Shown: one piece after another, positions 54,282 to 64,000 of the stretch
Layout: every line of letters starts with the position of its first letter
Position numbering within the stretch: the first letter of the stretch is position 1
Assembly: GCA_030950925.1 (NCBI GenBank)
Contig: JAUZQO010000001.1
Coordinates: 20,153-84,152, forward strand
DNA: 64,000 bases
Origin: Mariprofundaceae bacterium
Lineage (GTDB): Bacteria; Pseudomonadota; Zetaproteobacteria; Mariprofundales; Mariprofundaceae
Direction: 5' to 3'
The notes under the pieces: model-generated
Told to the model about the DNA's origin: nothing
What the model saw: the letters and a program-made list of their open reading frames with translations, nothing else
Database searches by the model: none
Translations under genes and position numbers: made by a program

Positions 54282-55235
54282 ATGAATACAGTTGCTGATC
54301 TTAAAATTGATCTCGTTGAAGTTTGTGAGGCTGCGGCGCGTGCTTGCGCACCATTCGTAGGCTCTGGACAAAAAGATGAGGGTGATGGCTTGGCCGTTGA
54401 TGCCATGCGAACGCGCATCAACCAAGTAAAAATGAAAGGTGTGATTGTGATTGGCGAAGGCGCGAAAGATGAAGCTCCTGCGTTGTATGATGATGAGGAA
54501 GTAGGTGATGGTCGTGGCATTGGTGTGGATATTGCCGTCGATCCCATTGAAGGAACCAATTTATTTGCCCGTGATGCAGCAGGCTCCATTGTTACCTTAG
54601 CCGCTGCCCCCGCTGGCACCATGTTCCGCCCTGGCTCATGTTTTTATATGGAAAAACAAGTTTATCCAAAAGCTGCACGTGGAAAAATTGATCCTACAGC
54701 TTCGGTTGAAGTTCGCTTAACACAGTTGGCGGAAGCATTACAAAAAGATATTACTGAAATTACGGTGTTTGTATTGGATAAGCCACGCCATGCACAACTA
54801 CTCAAAGAAATCTATGCGTGTGGTGCGAAAGTTCGCCTAGCTACGGATGGCGATGTCAATGGCGCGATTCAAGCTGTTTTAAATATGGGTTCTGATGCGT
54901 TGCTTGGCATTGGTGGCACACCTGAAGGCATTGTAACTGCATGTGCAGCACGCGCCATGGGTGCTGAAATGTTTGGTCGCATGGCACCGCAAAAAGATTT
55001 TGAAATCGAATTATGCAAAAAAGAAGGCATTGATACAGAACGCTATTTAACCCGTGATGAATTAATCACTTCGGATGATTGCATGTTCATTGCCACAGGC
55101 TTGACCAGTGGCGAATATGTGGATCATGTGAAAGTTGGTACAGATGTTGATGGTAAATATATGACCACAGATACGGTTGTTCTTTCGGGTTCTGTCGGAA
55201 ATATTCGTCGTGTTCAAACCACACAACACGTTTAA
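54282..55235 (+). CDS. glpX: Fructose-1,6-bisphosphatase, class II (GlpX)
   Basis: Converts fructose 1,6-bisphosphate (and in many autotrophs sedoheptulose 1,7-bisphosphate) to the monophosphate. 317 residues. DAMRTRINQVKMKGVIVIGEG, the metal motif VDPIEGTNLFA, and GIGGTPEGIVTACAARAMG are the family marks. The ATG preceded by GGGAGGAG is clearly the start. First gene of the carbon operon; a Calvin-cycle or gluconeogenic role follows from its neighbours. Confidence 0.95.
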   Translation: MNTVADLKIDLVEVCEAAARACAPFVGSGQKDEGDGLAVDAMRTRINQVKMKGVIVIGEGAKDEAPALYDDEEVGDGRGIGVDIAVDPIEGTNLFARDAAGSIVTLAAAPAGTMFRPGSCFYMEKQVYPKAARGKIDPTASVEVRLTQLAEALQKDITEITVFVLDKPRHAQLLKEIYACGAKVRLATDGDVNGAIQAVLNMGSDALLGIGGTPEGIVTACAARAMGAEMFGRMAPQKDFEIELCKKEGIDTERYLTRDELITSDDCMFIATGLTSGEYVDHVKVGTDVDGKYMTTDTVVLSGSVGNIRRVQTTQHV

Positions 55236-55268
55236 GTTTTTAGTTAAATTATCCAAGGAGTATATTAA

Positions 55269-57257
55269 ATGAGCAATCGTAGACATTTGGCTAACGCCGT
55301 TCGTGCTTTAGCTATGGATTCAGTACAAAAAGCAAATTCTGGTCATCCTGGTGCGCCCATGGGCATGGCAGACATTGCTGAAGTTCTTTGGAACGATTAT
55401 ATGAAACACAATCCGACCAACCCACAATGGGTTGATCGTGATCGCTTCATTCTCTCCAATGGTCATGGTTCGATGTTGATCTATTCTTTGTTGCACCTCA
55501 CAGGTTATGATTTGGGCATTGAAGATTTGAAACAATTCCGTCAATTGCATTCGCGTACACCTGGTCATCCTGAATATGGTTATGCACCTGGCGTTGAAAC
55601 CACGACAGGGCCTTTGGGTCAAGGTATTACCAACGGTGTTGGTATGGCATTGGCTGAAAAGACTTTGGCGGCACAGTTTAATAAAGAAGGTCACAATATT
55701 GTTGACCACAACACCTATGTATTCTTGGGTGATGGCTGCTTGATGGAAGGTATTTCTCACGAAGCATGTTCTTTGGCTGGCACATTGGGCTTGGGCAAAT
55801 TGATTGCATTCTGGGATGACAACGGCATTTCCATTGATGGTGAAGTAGAAGGCTGGTTTACAGATGATACGCCTGCTCGTTTTGAAGCTTATGGCTGGCA
55901 AGTGATTAAGAATGTGGATGGTCACAGTGCGGATGAAATCAAAGCTGCGATTGACACTGCCAAAGCTGAAACAGGCAAGCCAACCATGGTTTGCTGTAAA
56001 ACAATTATTGGCTTTGGTTCTCCCAATAAGGCTGGCTCTCATGCCTGTCATGGTGCGGCTTTGGGTGATGAAGAAATCGCTTTGGTTCGTAAAGAATTGG
56101 GCTGGGATTCTGCACCATTTGAAATTCCTAAAGATGTGTATGCTGGTTGGGATAACAAAGAAGCGGGTGCTGCTGCTCAATCGGACTGGGATGCACGCTT
56201 TGAAGCCTATGCAGCTGCATATCCAGCTGAAGCGGCTGAATTGAAACGCCGTTTGGCGGGCGAATTAAGCGCCGACTGGGAAACAGGTGTGGATGCATTT
56301 ATTGCCGAAGTTGCTGAAAAAGGTGAAAGCATCGCTTCTCGTAAAGCATCGCAAAACACCATTGCTGCTTTGGCTAAGTTGACGCCTGAATTCTTGGGTG
56401 GTTCTGCTGATTTGGCAGGATCAAACTTAACACTTTGGCCAGAAGCCAAACCAGTTTGCCAGCATGATGATGGTAACTACGTCAATTATGGTGTGCGTGA
56501 ATTTGGTATGGCGGCGATGATTAATGGTATTTCATTGCATGGTGGTTTTGTTCCTTACGGTGCAACTTTCTTGATGTTCTCTGAGTATGCACGTAACGCC
56601 TTGCGCATGGCTGCATTGATGAAAATTCGTCATATCGAAGTATTCACGCATGATTCCATTGGTCTTGGTGAAGATGGTCCGACCCATCAACCTGTTGAGC
56701 AAACAGCTACCTTGCGCATGATTCCAAATATGGATGTATGGCGCCCATGTGATGCGGTTGAATCAGCGGTATCTTGGAAGTCTGCGGTTATGAATATGAC
56801 GGGTCCAACATCGTTGATTTATTCGCGTCAAGGCTTGCCGCATCAAGAGCGTACGGCGGATCAAATTAAGTTGATTGAAAAAGGTGGCTACATCCTGAAA
56901 GATTGTGAAGGCACACCTGATGCCATCATCATCGGCACGGGTTCTGAAGTTTCTTTGGCGATGGAAGCCGCCGCCGCTATCACTGATAAGAAAATTCGCG
57001 TGGTGTCTATGCCATCCACCAACACCTTTGATAAACAAGATGCGGCTTATAAAGAGTCTGTATTGCCAGCCTCGGTTGCTGCGCGTGTGGCTGTTGAAGC
57101 GGGTGTCACGGGTTTCTGGGCTAAATATGTTGGTTTGAATGGCAAGGTTGTGGGAATCGATACCTTTGGTGAGTCTGCGCCCATCAAAGACTTGTACAAA
57201 TTATTCGGCATCACCACAGAAGCCGTTGTTGCTGCTGTGAATGACGTTTCAAAATAA
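55269..57257 (+). CDS. tkt: Transketolase
   Basis: Thiamine-diphosphate enzyme that moves two-carbon units between sugar phosphates, in the pentose phosphate and Calvin cycles. 662 residues. N-terminal [17 protein letters not shown] and the TPP motif [14 protein letters not shown]; the pyrimidine domain has [17 protein letters not shown], and the C-terminal domain ends [20 protein letters not shown]. Strong GGAG ribosome site. 33 bases after glpX. Confidence 0.97.
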   Translation: MSNRRHLANAVRALAMDSVQKANSGHPGAPMGMADIAEVLWNDYMKHNPTNPQWVDRDRFILSNGHGSMLIYSLLHLTGYDLGIEDLKQFRQLHSRTPGHPEYGYAPGVETTTGPLGQGITNGVGMALAEKTLAAQFNKEGHNIVDHNTYVFLGDGCLMEGISHEACSLAGTLGLGKLIAFWDDNGISIDGEVEGWFTDDTPARFEAYGWQVIKNVDGHSADEIKAAIDTAKAETGKPTMVCCKTIIGFGSPNKAGSHACHGAALGDEEIALVRKELGWDSAPFEIPKDVYAGWDNKEAGAAAQSDWDARFEAYAAAYPAEAAELKRRLAGELSADWETGVDAFIAEVAEKGESIASRKASQNTIAALAKLTPEFLGGSADLAGSNLTLWPEAKPVCQHDDGNYVNYGVREFGMAAMINGISLHGGFVPYGATFLMFSEYARNALRMAALMKIRHIEVFTHDSIGLGEDGPTHQPVEQTATLRMIPNMDVWRPCDAVESAVSWKSAVMNMTGPTSLIYSRQGLPHQERTADQIKLIEKGGYILKDCEGTPDAIIIGTGSEVSLAMEAAAAITDKKIRVVSMPSTNTFDKQDAAYKESVLPASVAARVAVEAGVTGFWAKYVGLNGKVVGIDTFGESAPIKDLYKLFGITTEAVVAAVNDVSK

Positions 57258-57281
57258 TAAAACAATGATATAAAAATAAGG

Positions 57282-57326
57282 CTCGGCTTGCTATTGACTA
57301 ATATTTTATGTTGATAGTAAGCTGAG
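57282..57326 (+). promoter_or_regulatory. Long stem-loop in the gap leader
   Basis: CTCGGCTTGCTAT and ATAGTAAGCTGAG pair over 13 positions (two G-U wobbles) around a 19-base AT-rich loop. It lies between tkt and gap, about 28 bases upstream of the gap start, and has no T-run, so it is not a normal terminator. It may stabilise or process the message. A weak promoter-like TTGACT...TAGTAA overlaps it. Confidence 0.4.
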
Positions 57327-57332
57327 GGATGA

Positions 57333-58349
<1,017 letters not shown>

Positions 58350-58362
58350 ATATAAAATCGTT

Positions 58363-58392
58363 GGGGGTTGCCTTGGCAATTCCCACGTTTTT
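58363..58392 (+). terminator. Terminator-like or attenuating hairpin between gap and pgk
   Basis: GGGGGTTGCC/GGCAATTCCC with a tiny loop (about ten pairs including two G-U) is followed after three bases by TTTTT. It lies inside an otherwise co-directional carbon operon, so it is likely to lower, not stop, read-through to pgk, or to mark a separate pgk promoter. Confidence 0.5.
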
Positions 58393-58452
58393 CATTGCAG
58401 GTTTACAAAGCTGGCAACGATAAACGTACTTAACAATTAAAAGGAGTGATAA

Positions 58453-59634
58453 ATGTCTGTAATTAAAATGACTGACCTTGATCTAGCGGGTAAACGAGTC
58501 TTGATTCGTCAGGATCTCAATGTACCTGTAACTGATGGTAAAGTATCCAGCGATAAACGTATTCGTGCATCATTACCAACGATTGAACACTGTGTGAAAG
58601 CGGGTGCAAAAGTGTTGGTGATGTCTCACTTGGGTCGTCCTACTGAAGGCTCTCCTGAAGAAAAATTCTCATTATCACCTGTTGCAGCGCACATGTCTGG
58701 CTTGTTGGGGCAAGATGTTCGTCTTGTGAAAGATTACTTGGGCGCAGATATTGAAGTTGCTGATGGTGAAGTGATCTTGCTTGAAAATGTTCGCTTTAAT
58801 GAAGGCGAAAAGAAAAATGAAGAAGCACTATCCAAGCAATATGCGGCATTGTGTGATATCTATGTGATGGATGCATTTGGCACCGCGCATCGCGCACAAG
58901 CCTCAACGCATGGCGTTGGTACCCATGCTCCTGTTGCATGTGCTGGGCCATTGTTGGCAGGTGAATTGGAAGCATTGGGTAAAGCATTGGATAATCCAGC
59001 TCGCCCGATGGTTGCCATTGTGGGTGGATCTAAAGTTTCAACAAAGCTAACTGTATTGGAATCTCTTTCTACCATTGTGGATCAATTGGTTGTGGGTGGT
59101 GGTATTGCCAACACCTTTATTGCAGCAGCAGGCAAGCCAGTTGGTAAGTCATTGTATGAAGCTGATTTGGTGGATACATGCAAAAAACTTACAGCTAACG
59201 CAGAAGCCAAAGGCGGCAGCATCCCTGTACCCACCGATATTGTATGTGCCAAAGAATTCTCACCGACTGCTGAAGCAACCTTGAAAAAATCCGATGCGTG
59301 TCTTGATGATGATATGATTTTTGATATTGGTCCTGATTCATGCGCAGCGCTGGCTGACATTATTAAAAATGCAGGTACGATTGTATGGAACGGTCCTGTT
59401 GGTGTCTTTGAATTTGATCAATTCGGTGAGGGTACCAAAGCGATTGCTTTGGCGATTGCTGAATCCTCTGCATTCTCTATTGCTGGTGGCGGCGATACCT
59501 TGGCTGCTGTGGATAAGTACAATATTGCCGACAAAGTATCTTACATTTCAACGGGTGGTGGTGCTTTTCTTGAGTTCTTAGAAGGTAAAAAATTGCCAGC
59601 AGTGGCAATGTTAGAGGAGCGCACAGCTAAGTGA
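58453..59634 (+). CDS. pgk: Phosphoglycerate kinase
   Basis: Transfers phosphate between 1,3-bisphosphoglycerate and ADP. 393 residues with [22 protein letters not shown], the hinge region and the nucleotide-binding [10 protein letters not shown] and [13 protein letters not shown] at the end. AAGGAG ahead of the ATG. Its stop overlaps the pyk GTG start by four bases, so both are made together. Confidence 0.97.
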   Translation: MSVIKMTDLDLAGKRVLIRQDLNVPVTDGKVSSDKRIRASLPTIEHCVKAGAKVLVMSHLGRPTEGSPEEKFSLSPVAAHMSGLLGQDVRLVKDYLGADIEVADGEVILLENVRFNEGEKKNEEALSKQYAALCDIYVMDAFGTAHRAQASTHGVGTHAPVACAGPLLAGELEALGKALDNPARPMVAIVGGSKVSTKLTVLESLSTIVDQLVVGGGIANTFIAAAGKPVGKSLYEADLVDTCKKLTANAEAKGGSIPVPTDIVCAKEFSPTAEATLKKSDACLDDDMIFDIGPDSCAALADIIKNAGTIVWNGPVGVFEFDQFGEGTKAIALAIAESSAFSIAGGGDTLAAVDKYNIADKVSYISTGGGAFLEFLEGKKLPAVAMLEERTAK

Positions 59635-61079
59635 GCAAACAAATTCGTAGAACAAAAATTGTAGCAACCCTAGGTCCTGCATCTGAATCACCAGCGATGT
59701 TGGAAAAAATGATTGCAGCAGGTGTCAATGTCGTGCGTTTAAACTTTTCGCACGGTACACCAGAAGATCATCAAATGCGCGCCGATAATGTTCGCGCCGC
59801 TGCCAAAAAACTTGGTATTGTGGTGGGTATTCTGGCTGATATGCAAGGTCCTAAAATTCGTTGTGGTAAGTTCAAAACGGGTAAAACCATGCTGAAAATC
59901 GGTCAAAAGTTTATTCTTGATGCCGATATGCCTTTGGATGATGGTGATGATGAACGTGTGGGACTGACCTATAAAGAGCTTGTGGGTGATGTTGAACCAG
60001 GTGCGCGTTTATTACTGAATGACGGTCTCTTGGTGATGGATGTGGATGAAGTGATTGGTCAAGCCATTCATTGTACCGTTATTGTCGGTGGCGTACTGTC
60101 CAACAATAAAGGCATCAACCGTGCGGGTGGTGGTTTGTCTGCGGATGCCCTCACCGATAAAGATAAAGAAGACATCAAAACAGCGTGTGCCATTGGCATT
60201 GATTATGTTGCCATATCGTTTCCGCGTGATGGTAAAGATATGGACTATGCGCGTTCTTTGGTGCGTGCCGAAGGCAGCAATGCAGGCATGGTGGCTAAGG
60301 TTGAACGTGCCGAAGCTGTACTTGATGACAATCTTAAATCAATCATGGAAGCCTCTGATGCAGTGATGGTGGCTCGTGGTGATTTGGGTGTTGAAATTGG
60401 TGATGCAGCTGTACCGCCTGTACAGAAAAAAATGCTTCGCATGGCTCCTAAATACAATTGTCCTGTGATTGTGGCAACGCAAATGATGGAATCCATGTGT
60501 GAAAATCCGATTCCAACACGTGCCGAAGTCAATGATTGCGCCAATGCTGTGTTGGATGGCACCGATGCTGTAATGTTATCGGGTGAATCTGCTGCTGGGA
60601 ATTATCCTGTTGAAGCCGTGGAAGCCATGCACCGCACCTGCATTGAAACTGAAAAACAACGTGTATTACCTTCTGCACATACACGCGAAGCACGCTTTCC
60701 ACCACTTTCAGTGGATGAATGCATTGCCCATCAAGCCATGGAAGTGGCGCGCTCTATGCCCATTAAAGCGATTACTGCATTTACCCATAGTGGCAATACA
60801 GTATTGTATATGTCCCGTCATTTGGGAGATGTTCCCATCTATGCTTTAACCACGGAAGCTTCTACTTTAGGACGCGTGACGTTATTTCGAAATGTGATCC
60901 CTTTGTGTATGCCTGTTCAGTATTCTGCGACTGAAGCCCCTAAAGCCACATTGGATATGAAACAAAAAATGCTCAACGATGGTTTAGCAGAAAAAGATGA
61001 TTTGATTATCATGACGTTTGGTACGCCGATGGGAGCTTCTGGTGGCACCAATGCCATGAAAATCGTCAGCATTGATTAA
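59631..61079 (+). CDS. pyk: Pyruvate kinase
   Basis: Makes pyruvate and ATP from phosphoenolpyruvate. 482 residues: [23 protein letters not shown], catalytic lysine segment [20 protein letters not shown] and the allosteric C domain with [16 protein letters not shown]. It starts with GTG inside the pgk stop (GTGA). A glycolytic enzyme in an otherwise gluconeogenic/Calvin operon, although in an autotroph it makes pyruvate from fixed carbon. Confidence 0.95.
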   Translation: MSKQIRRTKIVATLGPASESPAMLEKMIAAGVNVVRLNFSHGTPEDHQMRADNVRAAAKKLGIVVGILADMQGPKIRCGKFKTGKTMLKIGQKFILDADMPLDDGDDERVGLTYKELVGDVEPGARLLLNDGLLVMDVDEVIGQAIHCTVIVGGVLSNNKGINRAGGGLSADALTDKDKEDIKTACAIGIDYVAISFPRDGKDMDYARSLVRAEGSNAGMVAKVERAEAVLDDNLKSIMEASDAVMVARGDLGVEIGDAAVPPVQKKMLRMAPKYNCPVIVATQMMESMCENPIPTRAEVNDCANAVLDGTDAVMLSGESAAGNYPVEAVEAMHRTCIETEKQRVLPSAHTREARFPPLSVDECIAHQAMEVARSMPIKAITAFTHSGNTVLYMSRHLGDVPIYALTTEASTLGRVTLFRNVIPLCMPVQYSATEAPKATLDMKQKMLNDGLAEKDDLIIMTFGTPMGASGGTNAMKIVSID

Positions 61080-61115
61080 TCATTTAATAGTTGTAGAAAT
61101 AAAAGGAGAAAGACA

Positions 61116-62153
61116 ATGGCATTAATTTCATTACGTCAATTACTGGATCATGCAGCTGAAGAAAGCTATGGCATGCCAGCATTCAATGTAAATAATATGG
61201 AGCAAGTTCATGCAATCATGGAAGCTGCAAATGAGGTGAATTCACCAGTCATTATGCAGGGTTCTGCTGGCGCACGTAACTATGCAGGTGAACCATTCTT
61301 GCGTCATATGATTGATGCGGCTGTTGAAATGTATCCGCATATTCCAGTTGTGATGCACCAAGATCATGGCTCTGAGCCAGCGATTTGTTTGCGTTCAATC
61401 CAATCTGGTTTCACATCAGTGATGATGGATGGTTCGTTGATGGCTGACATGAAAACACCATCTTCATTTGAATATAATGTAGATGTAACCAAAACAGTGG
61501 TCGGTATGGCTCACGCTGGTGGCGTATCTGTTGAAGGCGAACTTGGTTGTCTTGGTTCTTTGGAAACAGGCATGATGGGTGAAGAAGATGGTCATGGTGC
61601 TGAAGGCGCTTTGGACATGGAGCAATTGTTAACAGGCGTTGATGAAGCGGTAGATTTCGTGACACAAACCAATGTTGATGCATTAGCCATTGCGATTGGT
61701 ACTTCTCACGGTGCTTATAAGTTCACCAAACCACCAACAGGTGAAGTGTTGCGCATTGATCGTATTGAAGAAATTCATGCTGCATTGCCAGATACACAAT
61801 TGGTCATGCATGGTTCATCGTCAGTGCCACAAGAGTGGTTGAAAATTATCAATGCACATGGCGGCGAAATGGGTGAGACTTATGGTGTCCCTGTTGAAGA
61901 GATTGTGAAAGGTATTCAATCAGGTGTGCGTAAAGTAAACATCGATACAGATTTGCGTATGGCTTCTACGGGCGCGATTCGTAAACACTTGAAAGAAAAC
62001 CCATCAAACTTTGATCCACGTAAATTCTACAAAGCAGCTAAAGATGCGATGAAAGATATCTGCAAAGCACGCTTTGAAGCATTTGGTTCGGCTGGTCAAG
62101 CTTCTAAGATTAAAGTAAAATCTTTAGAAGAAATGATTGGTTTTTATAAATAA
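61116..62153 (+). CDS. fba: Fructose-bisphosphate aldolase, class II
   Basis: Zinc-dependent aldolase joining triose phosphates; also makes sedoheptulose bisphosphate in Calvin-cycle bacteria. 345 residues: [11 protein letters not shown], zinc ligand histidine and substrate residues in [13 protein letters not shown] and [28 protein letters not shown], and the phosphate loop [11 protein letters not shown] and VNIDTDLRM. The subtype resembles the CbbA-like aldolases. AAGGAG before the ATG; last gene before a strong terminator. Confidence 0.96.
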   Translation: MALISLRQLLDHAAEESYGMPAFNVNNMEQVHAIMEAANEVNSPVIMQGSAGARNYAGEPFLRHMIDAAVEMYPHIPVVMHQDHGSEPAICLRSIQSGFTSVMMDGSLMADMKTPSSFEYNVDVTKTVVGMAHAGGVSVEGELGCLGSLETGMMGEEDGHGAEGALDMEQLLTGVDEAVDFVTQTNVDALAIAIGTSHGAYKFTKPPTGEVLRIDRIEEIHAALPDTQLVMHGSSSVPQEWLKIINAHGGEMGETYGVPVEEIVKGIQSGVRKVNIDTDLRMASTGAIRKHLKENPSNFDPRKFYKAAKDAMKDICKARFEAFGSAGQASKIKVKSLEEMIGFYK

Positions 62154-62183
62154 TTTTCTTTTTATAAAGGGTTAGATAATGTT

Positions 62184-62211
62184 AAAGGCGAGCTCTAGGG
62201 CTCGCCTTTTT
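62184..62211 (+). terminator. Strong rho-independent terminator of the carbon operon
   Basis: AAAGGCGAGC/GCTCGCCTTT forms a perfect ten-base-pair stem with a six-base loop, followed by TT. Located 30 bases after fba; it ends the glpX-tkt-gap-pgk-pyk-fba message. Confidence 0.92.
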
Positions 62212-62237
62212 AATTGAAGGATGGGGATGGTGCACAA

Positions 62238-64000
62238 TTGAGAGACTTACTTTATATATGGAAAAGCCGTTGGTTTGCTTTTGTTCATGATATGTTATGG
62301 GTTGGCTTAGCTATATACTTGGCTTTTTCTTTTCGTTTTGATTTTGGCGTTATTCCACAGCATCATGTCGAGGCGGCATGGCATTTATTATGGGTAGCTT
62401 TGCTTGTTCAAGCATTTAACTATTGGTATTTTGGTTTATACCGAGGTATTTGGCGCTTTGCATCACTGCCCGATTTAAAACGTATTTTACAATCCGTATT
62501 ACTTGGCGCCTTGGTTACGTATTTTATATTATTTATTTGGATTAGACTTGAAGGTATTCCACGCTCAACATTTGTCTTATATCCCATTTTATTGATGGGA
62601 GGTTTGGCAGGCATGCGTTTATTGTACCGTTGGCTAAAAGATAGGCGCGTAAGCTTGTCAGCGATTGATGGGAAAAGAGTGCTTATTTTAGGTGCAGGAA
62701 AAGCTGGAGAGTTACTTGCTCGAGATATTTTACATTCGGATAAATATGTTCCCGTTGGTTTTTTAGATGATGCTAAAAAGAAGAAGGGCTGTGATATTCG
62801 AGGCATTCCTGTGTTGGGTGATTTCAAGGATTTAGCTAAGCTTATTCCAGAATTAAGCATTGATGAAGTGTTGATTGCTATGCCCTCTGCACCATCGCAA
62901 TTGCTGCAACATATGGTGAAAACGTGTGCAGATTTGCATACGCGATGTCGAACAGTACCAACGTTAGAAGAATTGGATCATCAAGCGCCTGATATCGGGA
63001 GCTTGCGAAACATTTGTTTGGAAGATTTGTTAGGTAGAGAAGAAATTGATTTGAATACTGAAGTGGTTGCTCAGTTTATTCAAGGCAAGTGTGTCATGGT
63101 TACAGGTGCTGGAGGCTCTATTGGCTCTGAGTTATGCCGTCAGTTGTTAGCGTTTTCACCTAAAAAGCTTATTGTAGTTGATCATGCTGAATTTAATTTA
63201 TATCAAATTGACAATGAGCTTCAGGGGAAAAATAATTATAAAGCCAGTGTAGCTATGTTGGGTGATATTCGAGATAGCGAACGTATGGATTGGTTATTTT
63301 CTGCGTTTAAACCTGATATTATTTTTAATGCAGCAGCTTACAAACATGTTCCGCTTGTAGAGGCAAACCCTGCCGAAGGCATTAAAACCAATGTCTTGGG
63401 TACATGTATGCTTGCTGATATTGCAGCGCAAAATCACTGTAAATACTTTATACAAGTGTCCACCGATAAAGCCGTCAACCCTGCCAATGTTATGGGTGCA
63501 ACCAAACGTATGGCTGAAATATATTGCCAAAATCTCAATAAACGATGTGATACTGCTTTTATTACGACGCGTTTTGGTAATGTGCTTGGTTCTGCAGGAA
63601 GTGTTGTACCTTTGTTTAAGAAGCAAATTGAAAGTGGCGGTCCTGTGACGGTGACCCATGCTGACATTACGCGTTATTTCATGACCATTCCTGAAGCTGT
63701 ATCATTGATTCTTCAAGCCGCAACCATGGGCTCTGGTGGTGAGATTTTTGTCTTAGACATGGGTAAACCCGTGAAAATTAAAGATATGGCAGAACAAATG
63801 ATTCGTTTAGCAGGTTTGGTTCCCAATAAAGATATTGATATTGTTTATACGGGTTTACGACCAGGTGAAAAGTTATTTGAAGAATTGTTCCACGAAGCAG
63901 AATCACTGCAAGGTACAACTCACGCTAAAATCATGCTGTCTGATGTTAGAGAAGTGGATTGGGATGACGTGCAGCAACGATTAGCTGATATTCGTCAAGC
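62238..64000 (+). CDS. Nucleoside-diphosphate-sugar 4,6-dehydratase, WbpM/CapD family (3' end outside window)
   Basis: Membrane-bound UDP-sugar dehydratase making a keto-deoxy sugar for surface glycans. Four N-terminal membrane helices (about residues 13-33, 44-62, 80-100, 106-124), a first Rossmann fold VLILGAGKAGELL, then the dehydratase domain with VTGAGGSIGSELCRQ, STDKAVNPANVMGATKR (the Met/Lys variant active site of this family) and LRPGEKLFEEL. The likely start is TTG at 62238 with GGGGA about ten bases upstream, because MRDLLYIWKSRWFAF fits the family; a TTG at 62214 is possible. 587 codons are visible. Its sugar product is not deducible. Confidence 0.88.
   Translation, partial: MRDLLYIWKSRWFAFVHDMLWVGLAIYLAFSFRFDFGVIPQHHVEAAWHLLWVALLVQAFNYWYFGLYRGIWRFASLPDLKRILQSVLLGALVTYFILFIWIRLEGIPRSTFVLYPILLMGGLAGMRLLYRWLKDRRVSLSAIDGKRVLILGAGKAGELLARDILHSDKYVPVGFLDDAKKKKGCDIRGIPVLGDFKDLAKLIPELSIDEVLIAMPSAPSQLLQHMVKTCADLHTRCRTVPTLEELDHQAPDIGSLRNICLEDLLGREEIDLNTEVVAQFIQGKCVMVTGAGGSIGSELCRQLLAFSPKKLIVVDHAEFNLYQIDNELQGKNNYKASVAMLGDIRDSERMDWLFSAFKPDIIFNAAAYKHVPLVEANPAEGIKTNVLGTCMLADIAAQNHCKYFIQVSTDKAVNPANVMGATKRMAEIYCQNLNKRCDTAFITTRFGNVLGSAGSVVPLFKKQIESGGPVTVTHADITRYFMTIPEAVSLILQAATMGSGGEIFVLDMGKPVKIKDMAEQMIRLAGLVPNKDIDIVYTGLRPGEKLFEELFHEAESLQGTTHAKIMLSDVREVDWDDVQQRLADIRQ

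Noticed and set aside
55320..56180. Long open frame (286 codons) on the minus strand inside tkt
   Set aside because: Antisense to a clear, full-length transketolase; no ribosome site and no recognisable domain.

Overview
The window looks like chromosomal DNA of a Gram-negative proteobacterium living as an aerobic or microaerobic autotroph. I see an N-glutamine-independent set of clues: a glpX-tkt-gap-pgk-pyk-fba block as found in Calvin-cycle bacteria, a cbb3-type (high O2 affinity) cytochrome oxidase, an ammonium transporter/PII pair with a TorF-type porin, outer-membrane and lipid A export genes, and no fermentation or sugar-uptake genes. G+C is moderate (low to mid 40s % by eye). A zetaproteobacterial iron oxidiser (Mariprofundus/Ghiorsea type) would fit, but this is inference from gene content; no database search was possible. 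No CRISPR array, insertion sequence, phage or rRNA operon was seen.

Layout. 1-7 kb: 3' end of a class III adenylate cyclase, bioA, the minus-strand TorF porin-glnK-amtB operon (candidate sigma-54 promoter and IHF site; a 13-G tract before glnK), then a membrane protein, argB and an HD-GYP protein with a zinc-ribbon tail. 7-18 kb, almost all minus strand: thrS-infC-rpmI-rplT, pheS-pheT, a SirB2-like protein, an ASCH-like protein, a deleted radA remnant, cvpA-purF and dksA, with tRNA-Val(GAC) upstream of thrS. infC appears to start at a rare ATC codon. 18-24 kb: two respiratory clusters. One holds ccoN, ccoO and several very small membrane proteins but no CcoP; the other is a tightly coupled set of a monohaem cytochrome c, a 170-residue mini-CcoN, a thioredoxin-fold lipoprotein and a PH-like membrane protein.

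24-31 kb: a lipoprotein, a DEAD-box helicase, then argC, a coiled-coil membrane protein, bactofilin, gamma-carbonic anhydrase and Ppx/GppA in one tight row. 31-43 kb: a minus-strand envelope operon (polysaccharide export, tyrosine autokinase, O-antigen-ligase-like protein, amidase, MsbA, DUF374 acyltransferase), with a divergent ExeA-like ATPase and a degenerate HD-GYP protein. The export protein is an unusual fusion of a seven-motif FG-GAP propeller, an OmpA-like peptidoglycan-binding domain and Wza-type export/SLBB domains. It is my strongest candidate for something undescribed.

43-54 kb: dut, coaBC, bcp, ispH, an isolated tolB, an AGCS amino-acid symporter, ferredoxin, gmk, rpoZ, spoT, ridA, and a FAD oxidase overlapping a YtqB/MnmM-like methyltransferase. 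The last two together could finish the wobble-uridine side chain of tRNA. 54-62 kb: the central carbon operon glpX-tkt-gap-pgk-pyk-fba, closed by a strong terminator. The window ends inside a WbpM/CapD-type nucleotide-sugar dehydratase.

Common themes are nitrogen control (PII/sigma-54), stringent control (SpoT, DksA, omega), low-oxygen respiration, autotrophic carbon metabolism and a surface polysaccharide probably tied to cyclic-di-GMP-type signalling.
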